Notes under the pieces: model-generated
The model's input: only the letters and a program-made list of their open reading frames with translations
Told to the model about the DNA's origin: nothing
Database searches by the model: none
Part shown: positions 19,221 through 27,505 of the stretch, piece by piece
Layout: the number at the start of each line of letters is the position of its first letter
How positions within the stretch are numbered: position 1 is the stretch's first letter
Made by a program: the position numbers and the translations under genes
Assembly: GCA_905235165.1 (NCBI GenBank)
Contig: CAJOKK010000005.1
Location: 1-33,523 of the forward strand
Length of the DNA stretch: 33,523 nt
Origin: an uncultured Atopobiaceae bacterium
Lineage (GTDB): Bacteria; Actinomycetota; Coriobacteriia; Coriobacteriales; Atopobiaceae
Direction of reading: 5' to 3'

Positions 19221-19533
19221 TGAGTCAGTTACCGTAGCCCTTTTTGACTCATTAACTATTTGATATGCAAGGCGAGCCAGCCGCCCCGGTGCGGGCGACG
19301 GCGGGAGCGCCTGCGCGAACTCTGCGGCAAGAACGTTCGTCGCTTCGGCGCGGCAGCTGCGGGACTCGCTCGCTCCGCTCGCTCGGACAAGTCCTCGCTC
19401 CCGCCGCACCTGCGCTCCTCACTGCCGCAGAATGTTCGCGCAGGCGCTCCCGCCGTCGCCCGCACCGGGGCGGCTGGCTCGCCTTGCAAATCAAAAAGTT
19501 AATGAGTCAAAAAGGGCTACGGTAACTGACTCA
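19221..19533. repeat. Large palindromic element, copy 3 (about 313 bp, arms about 100 bp)
   Basis: Arm TGAGTCAGTTACCGTAGCCCTTTTTGACTCATTAACTATTTGATATGCAAGGCGAGCCAGCCGCCCCGGTGCGGGCGACGGCGGGAGCGCCTGCGCGAAC pairs almost perfectly with its reverse complement ending at 19533; core inverted relative to copies 1 and 2; preceded by a partial terminal motif at 19205-19220. Confidence 0.92.
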
Positions 19534-20160
19534 CTCAAGGTCGATCGTCTCGCCTGGTCTGACGAGAAGGGCGTGAGGCGCACGGTCGGCGAACTCGCGC
19601 GCGGGCTTCTCGCCGTAAGGATGCACCGGGTTCATGTGCACCGGTATGTTGTGGCGCGCGTCGACAGTGCGAGCGCAGTTACTCGCCTCGACGGGTGTCA
19701 TGGTGTAGATGCTGTCGCAAGGCAGGAAGGCGTAGTCGATACCGCGCTGCGCAAGCTCCTTCATCTGGTCCGTTGGGCCCGTATCTCCCGAGAAGTACAG
19801 GGTCAACCCATCCACGCTCACGAGGTAGCCCACGCACTCTGCCTTGGGATGGTGATGGTTGTAGGCTTCCACCGCCTCGACCTGCACTGCTCCGTCGAGA
19901 AAGTCGCGGGAAAGGTAAGTCTCGGCTGAGGGGTGGCTATCCCCGTTTTGCCAGACTTGGCAGCCAGAGGCGTGAGGCATCTTGTCTATAGCGGTGTGAT
20001 CGAAGTGCTGGTGGGTAACAAGCACAAGGTCGGCGGGCTTCTCGTAGCCTTCGTTTGACTCACTTCCCTGGGGAGACATAAAAGGGTCGATGTAGATGAC
20101 CTTCTCCGCATTGGTCGTTAGCTGAAGCGACCCATGTCCCAGATACAGCAACTTCGTCAC
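19531..20160 (-). CDS. MBL-fold metallo-hydrolase (UPF0173-like)
   Basis: VTHQHFDHTAIDKMP, YFSGDTGPTDQM, MTPVEA metal-binding motifs. Confidence 0.88.
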   Translation of the reverse strand: MTKLLYLGHGSLQLTTNAEKVIYIDPFMSPQGSESNEGYEKPADLVLVTHQHFDHTAIDKMPHASGCQVWQNGDSHPSAETYLSRDFLDGAVQVEAVEAYNHHHPKAECVGYLVSVDGLTLYFSGDTGPTDQMKELAQRGIDYAFLPCDSIYTMTPVEASNCARTVDARHNIPVHMNPVHPYGEKPAREFADRAPHALLVRPGETIDLE

Positions 20161-20253
20161 GGTGTCCTCCTTCTTGCGGAACTGTTTACGCTATAGCGCC
20201 GCGTCCCGATGCTGCGCTATTGTGTAGCCTACCCTTTCGAGACGGGAGCAGGC

Positions 20254-21471
20254 ATGCGATTTGACTTTGAGAGCATTGTTGACCGACATGGGCACGACGC
20301 CATCGCCATTGATGGCCTTGGGGACGGTACGGGATTTTGCCCGGCACGCCCCAAGGAAGGCTTTGACTCCATTCCCCTCTGGGTCGCCGATATGAGCTTT
20401 GCCACCGCCCCGTCGGTCACGCGCGCCATCCATGAGCGCGTTGACCACCCCTTCTTTGGCTACTACCAATACAGTGATGCCTACTACCAGGCCATCATCG
20501 ACTGGCACCGCAAGCGTAAGGGCGTGAGCGATCTGTCGCCCGAGCACATCAGTTACGAGAACGGCGTGCTCGGCGGCCTCGTGAACGCGCTCAGCGTACT
20601 CTGCTCGAAGGGCGACAAGGTGCTCGTGCACTCCCCTACCTACGTGGGCTTCACGAATGCCTGCGGAAAGAACGGTTACCAGCTCGTTCATAGCCCGCTG
20701 CGCCTTGACGAGCAGGGCGTGTGGCGCATGGACTTTGAGGACATGGAGCGGCGCATCGTTGAGCAGCAGATTCACGCGGCGATCTTCTGCTCGCCGCATA
20801 ACCCCTGCGGGCGCGTGTGGGAGCGCTGGGAGATCGAGCGGGCCATGGAGCTTTTCGAGAAGCACGAGGTCTTCGTGATCTCGGACGAGATCTGGTCTGA
20901 TTTGCTGCTCGACGGGCATGTGCATACGCCGACGCAGCAGGTGAGCGACTGGGCGCATGAGCACGTGGTGGCCCTGTACGCGCCGTCGAAGACCTTCAAC
21001 TTGGCCGGGCTCATCGGCTCTTACCGCGTGACCTACAACCGCTGGCTGCGCGAGCGGCTTAACCGCGAGCAGGCGCTGTCGCACTACAACGAGCAGAACG
21101 TCCTCTCCATGCACGCGCTCATCGGCGCCTATAGCGAGGAGGGCGCCGCTTGGACCGACGAGCTCTGCCAGGTACTTTCGGACAACGTCAGCTATGCCTG
21201 CGAGCACATCAGCGAGCGCTACGAGGGCGTGCAGTGCGCACATGCCGAGGGGACCTACGTTCTTCTCGCCGACTGTCGCAAGTGGTGTGACGAGCATGGC
21301 GTGAGCTATGCGGACTTCGTGCGGCGTGGTTGGGACGTAGGCGTGACCTGGCACGACGGACGGCTCTTTGAGTGTCCCGGCTTCGTGAGGATCGCGCTCA
21401 GCGTGCCGCACACGCAGGTGGTAGAAGCCTTCGACCGTCTCGACCGCTACGTGTTTGAGCTGGAGGGGTAA
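20254..21471 (+). CDS. PLP-dependent aminotransferase, MalY/PatB cystathionine beta-lyase family
   Basis: IPLWVADMSFATAPSV, FCSPHNPCGRVW, YAPSKTFNLAGL (PLP lysine); ATG at 20254. Confidence 0.92.
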   Translation: MRFDFESIVDRHGHDAIAIDGLGDGTGFCPARPKEGFDSIPLWVADMSFATAPSVTRAIHERVDHPFFGYYQYSDAYYQAIIDWHRKRKGVSDLSPEHISYENGVLGGLVNALSVLCSKGDKVLVHSPTYVGFTNACGKNGYQLVHSPLRLDEQGVWRMDFEDMERRIVEQQIHAAIFCSPHNPCGRVWERWEIERAMELFEKHEVFVISDEIWSDLLLDGHVHTPTQQVSDWAHEHVVALYAPSKTFNLAGLIGSYRVTYNRWLRERLNREQALSHYNEQNVLSMHALIGAYSEEGAAWTDELCQVLSDNVSYACEHISERYEGVQCAHAEGTYVLLADCRKWCDEHGVSYADFVRRGWDVGVTWHDGRLFECPGFVRIALSVPHTQVVEAFDRLDRYVFELEG

Positions 21472-21477
21472 CGAGGG

Positions 21478-21969
21478 CTACCAGGCCTCCATCACGGTGA
21501 GAGCATCAGTCGGCGTCACCGTAGGAACGACGGCCTTCGACAACATGCCCTTATCCCACGTCACCACGAGGTCTGCCTTGGAACGCTGAGCTGCGGCGCG
21601 CACTAGGTTGTCTTCTAGATCACCGTCGAGATTGCGCCACTTTAAGGCAACCCAAGCATCGGAGCAATCCGCGCCAACCAACGTGCCCACTTCGCTCATA
21701 TTGTCCACGGCTCCCCAAGCGATACGCTGAATTGCCCGAGCATCAGCCTCGCTTAGGACTCCATTCTCCGAACGCGCCCTCTGCTTGCCCTCCTGTCCCA
21801 CAAGATAAAACACATCCCTGAGAGCAGAAATCGGGTAGACCAAATTCACACCGACCTTCAGCGCATAGTCGATAAAGGCACGCGACTCTTGGCCATGCGG
21901 ACGATCGGGAAGGTACTGATCGAGCCAAACATTGGTATCAACCAAAATGATTCGAGATGTAGCACTCAT
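21478..21969 (-). CDS. PIN-domain toxin (VapC-like)
   Basis: IILVDTNVWLDQYLPDRP, conserved acidic residues ...DLEDNLVRAAAQRSKADLVVTWDKG. Confidence 0.85.
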   Translation of the reverse strand: MSATSRIILVDTNVWLDQYLPDRPHGQESRAFIDYALKVGVNLVYPISALRDVFYLVGQEGKQRARSENGVLSEADARAIQRIAWGAVDNMSEVGTLVGADCSDAWVALKWRNLDGDLEDNLVRAAAQRSKADLVVTWDKGMLSKAVVPTVTPTDALTVMEAW

Positions 21970-22334
21970 AAGGTGCCCCTCTCCCGCATGCGATCGTAGA
22001 GAGCGTCAACATAGAGCTCTCGATCAGATTTCTCCTCACGAGAAACCGTCTGGAAATTGCCACCCAAAGATGCCAAACCTTCAGCAACAAACTTACGCCC
22101 CTCTTGCATGAGAAGGACCTTGTCTTGCCTTACAGCTTCGGAAGGGGCCTCCTCAACAAGTTCGAGCACCTGCTCGACTTGCCGAAGATCGGCTGCGCTA
22201 CGGGTGATCTTTTTCCACAGGGCACGTATCAGTTCAGTAGGACTAATTCCCTCTTGCAAAAGGGCTCTGTCCCCCGCGGATTTAAGCGAGGCGTCAAGGC
22301 GTATGTTCAGCTGAGAAAGCGCCTGCGTCGTCAT
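21966..22334 (-). CDS. RelB/DinJ-like antitoxin
   Basis: MTTQALSQLNIRLDASLKSAGDRALLQEGISPTELIRALWKKI ribbon-helix-helix-like N-terminus; ATG at 22334 with GGAGGTGG upstream; ATGA-type overlap with the PIN gene. Confidence 0.75.
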   Translation of the reverse strand: MTTQALSQLNIRLDASLKSAGDRALLQEGISPTELIRALWKKITRSAADLRQVEQVLELVEEAPSEAVRQDKVLLMQEGRKFVAEGLASLGGNFQTVSREEKSDRELYVDALYDRMRERGTL

Positions 22335-22358
22335 AACGACCACCTCCGTAAAAAAGAT

Positions 22359-22385
22359 GCTAGCTTGCTAGCTATCATGTTAGCA
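22359..22385. promoter_or_regulatory. Candidate TA autoregulatory operator
   Basis: GCTAGC-TT-GCTAGC near-palindrome followed by a further TGTTAGCA half-site, immediately upstream of the antitoxin. Confidence 0.5.
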
Positions 22386-22488
22386 CCTTAGGAAGGTGTA
22401 TGCAATTTGAAAACACCCCTCTTGCGAAGCCGGGTTGGGGCTTGGGGCAAGAGGGGTGCTTGCGCGTTCTTCTCTACTGCATCCGCAG

Positions 22489-25172
22489 CTAGAGCAGATG
22501 GCCGTAGCGCTTGATGTATGCGCGGCGCACCAGCATCACGCTGGCGGCGTAGCCGAGAGTGATGAGCGCGATGACGCCCAGCGTGGCGAGCGGCAGCACG
22601 GCCAGGTCGATGACGTAGCCGGCTGGCGTCAGGCACATGAAGGCCGCGACCGCGATGCCCGTAAGGCCGAGCGCGCAAATCTGCCAGGAGGCGCGGCTCC
22701 GCAGGAAGGGGATGCGCTCCGTACGCAGCAGATGCACCGCGAGCACCTGCGTGACCATGCTCTCGAGCAGCCAACCCGCTTGGAAGGTGCCGACGAAGCA
22801 GGCTTGCGCAAGCGGATTGCCCGCGAGCTCGCCCCACGTTCCGCCGCAGACCGCCGGGCAGACGAAGAGGAACATGACCACAAAGGTCACGATGTCGAAG
22901 ACGGAGCTGATCGGGCCGAACCAACGCATGAAGGAGGCGATGGAGTCGGAGTCCCAGTTGCGCGGCGCGCGCAGGGCTTCCTCGTCCACCTTGTCCCAGG
23001 ACATCGCCAGGCAGGTGATGTCGTAAACGAAGTTCAAGAAGAGCAGCTGCACGGCGCTCATGGGCAGGAAGGGCAAAAAGGCGCTGGCCACGAGCACGCT
23101 GAAGACGTTGCCGAAGTTCGAGCTGGCCGTCAGCTTGACGTACTTGTTCATGTTGGCGAAGGTGCGGCGGCCCGTCACGACACCGTGCTCGAGAACCATC
23201 AGGTCCTTCTCCAGCAAGATGATGTCGGCGGCCTCCTTGGCAACGTCGGCGCCCGTGTCGACGGAGACGCCGCAGTCGGCCACGCGCATGGCGGCAGCGT
23301 CGTTCACGCCGTCGCCCATGAAGCCCACGACGTGCCCATTGGCCTGAAGAGCGTTGACCACGCGCGACTTCTGGTCGGGCGTGAGCTTGGCGAAGACGGT
23401 GGTCTTCTCGACGGCCTCACGCAGCTCATCGTCATCCAGCTGCTCGACCTGGACGCCATCCAGCGCTCCCGTCACGTCGAGGCCGATGTCTTCGCACACG
23501 TGCACGGCCACGCGACTGGAATCGCCGGTCAGCACCTTGGTGCCCACACCGTGCTCCGCCAGGGCCTCGATAGCCGCGCCGGCGTCCTGCTTGGGCGGAT
23601 CGAGGAAGGCGAGGTAGCCAATGAAGGTCATGTCGCACTCGTCGTCCACGGTAAGCTTACCGACGCCAGCGGGGTCGTCCTTGCGAGCGACGCCCAGCGT
23701 GCGCATGCCGTCGGCGGAGAGCTCTTGTCCGCGCTCGAGCACTTCTTCCCTCAGCATGTCGTTGAAGGAGAAGACCTTGCCGCCCAGCTCGACCGTTGAG
23801 CAGGCCGAAAGGACCTCCTCGAGCGCGCCCTTGGAGATCATGGTGGTGTGACCGGTCTCGTCGCCCACGACCACGCTCACGCGGCGGCGCTCGTAGTCGA
23901 AGGGCAGCTCGTCAACCAGGTAATTCGAGGCCACGAGCTCGTCGTCGTTCAGGCCTTCCTCCTCGTGGGCGCACTTGATGATGGCCATGTCGATCAGGTT
24001 GAGCATGCCCGTCTCGAAATGGCTGTTGAGAAAGGCGTGGCGCAGGACGCGCGAGTCCTCGCGGCCCGTCACGTCGAGATGGCGCTCGAGGACCACGCGA
24101 TCCTCGGTAAGGGTTCCGGTCTTGTCGCAGCAGAGCAGGTCGATGGAGCCCAGGTTCTGGATGGAGTCGAGCCGCTTCACGATCACGCGGCCACGGCTCA
24201 GCTCCACGGCGCCCTTGGCCAGGCAGGTGGTGACGATGGTGGGCAGCATCTCGGGCGTGAGGCCGACGGCCACCGACAGCGAGAAGAGCAGGGCATCGAG
24301 CCAGTCGCCCTTGGTGAGGACGTTGATGACAAAAACGATAGGCACGACGATGAGCATGAGGCGCACGAGCAGCATCGAGACCTCACGGATGCCGCGGTCG
24401 TAGGCGGTCTGCTTGTTGGAGCCGTCAAGACGCGAGGCAATGCTGCCGAGCTCGGTTTCGTCGCCCACGCGGACGGCCACGCCCACGCCGGTGCCGGAGA
24501 TGACGGTCGTGCCGAGGAAGGCCAGGTCGTTCGCCTCGAGGGGCGAGACGAGGCCATCGGTCGGCTCGGGGCGCTTCTCCACGGCGTCGGACTCGCCCGT
24601 GAGGGCGGACTGGCCCACGAAGAGGTCTCGCGCAGCCACGATGCGCAGGTCGGCGGGGATGATGTCGCCCGCCGCCAGATGGATGACGTCACCCACCACG
24701 ACCTCGTCGAGCGGAATCTCAACGCGACCGGAGGCCGTGCGCTCGACGCAGCAGGTGGTCTCGATGCTCTCGGCAAGGGCGGCCGCTGCGTCGGCGCCAC
24801 GCGTCTCCTGCACGAAGCGCAGGATGACCGACACGAGGGCCATGGCAGTGATGAGCAGCGGCGTGGCTGGATCTTTGGAGCCGGGCGCCGCGAAGACGAC
24901 GTCAGTCGCGAAGGACACGCAGCCCAGCACCAGCAAGATGAGAACGAACGGATCGGAGAACGACTGCAAGAAACGCAGCAGGGCCGGCGTGCGCTCGGCC
25001 TGGGTCATCTGGTTTGCGCCATGCTCCTCACGCGAGGCCTCGACTTCGGCATCGGTAAGGCCGCCACGCCTACGTCGTCGACGTCGAGTGTGGCGACGTA
25101 GGCCAGCCAGGTCTGCTCCATCGCGCCGGACGGATTGCTACGCTGAAGACGCTTCTTCTCCCACTTGGTCAT
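22489..25172 (-). pseudogene. mgtA: P-type Mg2+-transporting ATPase (MgtA family), apparent 5' frameshift
   Basis: ORF 22489..25008 has LLCCDKTGTLTEDRV, GQSALTGESDAVEKR, GFMGDGVNDAAAMRVADCGVSVD. The same frame reads GGLTDAEVEASREEHGANQ upstream of its first Met, while the best ATG with a Shine-Dalgarno (GGGAGGGTCTATG, start 25172) is in another frame. Function may persist if 25008 or an alternative start is used. Confidence 0.7.
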
Positions 25173-25284
25173 AGACCCTCCCTTCGGTGCATGCGAAAGG
25201 CACGCACCTCATAGCGGTGCGCCACGGGAGCTCATATGAGACGGGAGGTTCTTGTTCTTGTCGCAAGCGCGCGGATGCGCGAGG

Positions 25285-25350
25285 CTACCAGCTCAGATGG
25301 GCCTCCATGGCACAGTTGGATATGCACGGTTTGCCACTATCGGATTCCAT
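25285..25350 (-). CDS. Candidate leader peptide upstream of mgtA (MESDSGKPCISNCAMEAHLSW)
   Basis: ATG at 25350 preceded by AAGGGGGTGCTCC; 21 codons plus TAG, about 112 nt before the mgtA start; region between has several GC-rich hairpins. Confidence 0.35.
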   Translation of the reverse strand: MESDSGKPCISNCAMEAHLSW

Positions 25351-25469
25351 GGAGCACCCCCTTCAGTTCGCTGGATATGACCAGTGAGACTATACCCTTG
25401 TAACACAAGTTAATACAAGCGACTCTTGCAGACGGTAGGAAGGTCCAGCCAAACTGTGACATTACCAAG

Positions 25470-25527
25470 CCGTTTTTGTCACAAAATGGTTTGGGGGTTT
25501 CCGGGCCGTTTTTGTCACAAAATGGTT
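25470..25527. repeat. Two direct copies of CCGTTTTTGTCACAAAATGGTT (36-nt spacing)
   Basis: 25470-25491 and 25506-25527 identical; each contains near-palindrome TTTTGTCACAAAA. Confidence 0.85.
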
Positions 25528-25549
25528 GGAGGGGTTCGCGAGATGGATT

Positions 25550-25588
25550 AAGGGGCGGCTCTCCTTTTTGTGGAGAACCGCCCCTTTT
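25550..25588. terminator. Hairpin terminator downstream of the Q-rich gene
   Basis: AAGGGGCGGCTCTCC-TTTTTGT-GGAGAACCGCCCCTT imperfect stem (one mismatch); T-tract short. Confidence 0.6.
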
Positions 25589-25592
25589 ACCT

Positions 25593-27317
25593 TTACTCGT
25601 CTTCTTTGCGTGGACGACGCGCGCCGCCCGTCTTGTAAGCCGTGTGGTCATCGTCTTGCGGCGTCTGATCAGGCTGCTGAGGCTGCGTCGGCGCCGCCTG
25701 CGGTTGCTGAGGTTGGGGCTGCTGCTGGGGCTGCGCCGGAGCAGCCTGGGGCTGACCCTGTTGCACCCACTGCGGCTGGGGCTGCCGCGCCATTTGAGGC
25801 TGGACCTGATTGGGCCACTGGACGCGCTGCTGGGCCTGTGCCGCCTGCTGAGCCTGCATCTGCTGGTATTGCATCTGCTGAGCCCACTGGGCCTGCGCCA
25901 TCTGCTGGGCTCTTTGCGCCTGCATCTGCTGGGCCTGCATTTGCTGCACCTGCATCTGACGATATTGGGCCGCCATCTGGGGCGTCATCTGCTGGAACTG
26001 GCCAAAGCCTTGCATCTGCTGAGGCTGCATGGGCTGCTGCAACCACTGTTGCGGCATACGCTGTTGCTGCATCTGTTGGGCCTGCATCCACTGCTGTTGC
26101 ACCTGCTGCTGCATCTGTCGCTGCATCTGCTGGGCCTGTGCCGCCTGCTGAGCCCGCATCTGCTGGGCATACGCAGCCTGCTGGGCCTGCATCTGCTGAG
26201 CCTGCGTGGGCTGCTGGGCAATCGCCTGCTGCGGTTGGGCCTGCGGCTGTGGCTGAGCTTGCGGCTGCGGCTGAACCTGGGGACGCGCCTGCTGCGGCTG
26301 GGCCTGGGCTTGAGGACGTGCCTGCGGCTGGGCCTGGGCTTGGGGACGCGCCTGCGGCTGCGCCTGTCGCTGCGGCTGGGTCTGCGGCTGCGTTTGCGCC
26401 GGCGCCTTCCCAGCCTGTGCCATGCGCAGCTGAGCTGCCTCCCTGGCAGTCATCGTCTCAGGCTTCGCGGCCTCCTGCGTCGCTGCGGCGGGTCCGCTCG
26501 GCCCCTGCTGCTTCTGCTCGGTTACATCTCCCGAGCCCTCCTGGGGCTTCTCGGTAGCGTCGGTCGTCTTCTTGCGAATTCTCTCGTCAGCCGGACCGAC
26601 CTTGTCCAAGGCGTCCACCTGGACGACCTTGCCCCTCGGAATCGATTGAATCTCCTTGTCACCACCATGCACAAAGATGATGTCTTCCTTCTCGACGCCC
26701 CTCTCGCCAAAGGCCATGGCGATAAAGACGAGGACGGCAGCCGCGGCGATTACCGTAACGACCATGGCAAACATTGCGCCACCGTCGCCATTGTCGTCAG
26801 CGTCCTTTTCTTCGTCAGCGGCTTCGCTCGACTTCTCGTCGGCATCGCCTGATGACTTGGATTCTTTGCTGTCGTCCGACTTCTTCGTGTCGGAGCTCGA
26901 GCCGCCCGTCGTCTTCTCGGCATCTGACGAACCAGACGTCGCACCAGTCGCACCGCTCGCGCCACCCGTAGCCTTCTGGCCACCCTGCACATCATCATCC
27001 GTGCTGGTCTTTGAGCCGTCCATGGTGTAGAAGACCACGGTCTCATCGGTATCAGACGGCGTGCCCTCCACAACGGCACTCGGAACCGCATAGGCGGGAG
27101 TCGCAAGGCTTGCGCACATGACAATGGGGAGAAGCGCGGCCATCAAGCGGGCCAAAGGCTTCGCATCTCCGTACGGTCCCTCTTGCCGACGCTCGTCCGC
27201 CTTAGCGCAAACAAGCGTCTGAGCAGCCAAAACAACTATAAAAGCCATAGTCGCCACGATGGCGGGCCCGTCATAGGCGGCCAGCGCATCGAGCGATATG
27301 GGCAACGTGACGACCAT
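25593..27317 (-). CDS. Membrane protein with Ser/Thr/Asp-rich segment and long Gln/Met/Pro-rich C-terminal tail
   Basis: MVVTLPISLDALAAYDGPAIVATMAFIVVLAAQ... start at 27317 preceded by GGGAGACGCCT; hydrophobic segments near N-terminus and GGAMFAMVVTVIAAAAVLVFIAMAF; then QMQAQQ/PQAQPQ low-complexity region. Confidence 0.75.
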   Translation of the reverse strand: MVVTLPISLDALAAYDGPAIVATMAFIVVLAAQTLVCAKADERRQEGPYGDAKPLARLMAALLPIVMCASLATPAYAVPSAVVEGTPSDTDETVVFYTMDGSKTSTDDDVQGGQKATGGASGATGATSGSSDAEKTTGGSSSDTKKSDDSKESKSSGDADEKSSEAADEEKDADDNGDGGAMFAMVVTVIAAAAVLVFIAMAFGERGVEKEDIIFVHGGDKEIQSIPRGKVVQVDALDKVGPADERIRKKTTDATEKPQEGSGDVTEQKQQGPSGPAAATQEAAKPETMTAREAAQLRMAQAGKAPAQTQPQTQPQRQAQPQARPQAQAQPQARPQAQAQPQQARPQVQPQPQAQPQPQAQPQQAIAQQPTQAQQMQAQQAAYAQQMRAQQAAQAQQMQRQMQQQVQQQWMQAQQMQQQRMPQQWLQQPMQPQQMQGFGQFQQMTPQMAAQYRQMQVQQMQAQQMQAQRAQQMAQAQWAQQMQYQQMQAQQAAQAQQRVQWPNQVQPQMARQPQPQWVQQGQPQAAPAQPQQQPQPQQPQAAPTQPQQPDQTPQDDDHTAYKTGGARRPRKEDE

Positions 27318-27505
27318 AGGCGTCTCCCTCTTGGGTACTATCCGTTCTAGTAATGATACTTTATTTGTGGAGTATCGACCTTCCCCATGCCGCCCCAGCG
27401 GAGCGATTCGCCCACTCGATTTGCGACAGACGGTGGTAACTCGGCCTTTCGCGCTCATTCGCCCGTGCTACGATTGCCCCACGATTATCAGACGGAGGTC
27501 CCATC

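Noticed and set aside
17149-19533. CRISPR array or retron
   Set aside because: No regularly spaced direct repeats with unique spacers, no cas or reverse-transcriptase genes; the structure is inverted, not tandem.
20045-20075. Additional TTTGACTCACTT match to the 33-bp motif
   Set aside because: Only a short partial match inside the MBL-fold coding sequence; likely chance.
25173-25400. M-box (ykoK) Mg2+ riboswitch upstream of mgtA
   Set aside because: Could not find the conserved M-box segments by eye on the minus strand; a leader peptide is the more visible candidate.
25800-26400. Plus-strand ORFs over the Q-rich gene (25476..26852, 25526..26557; LLRLRL- and AAPASAGP-type proteins)
   Set aside because: Complements of CAG/CTG-like codon repeats; the minus-strand frame has a proper start, SD and membrane segments.
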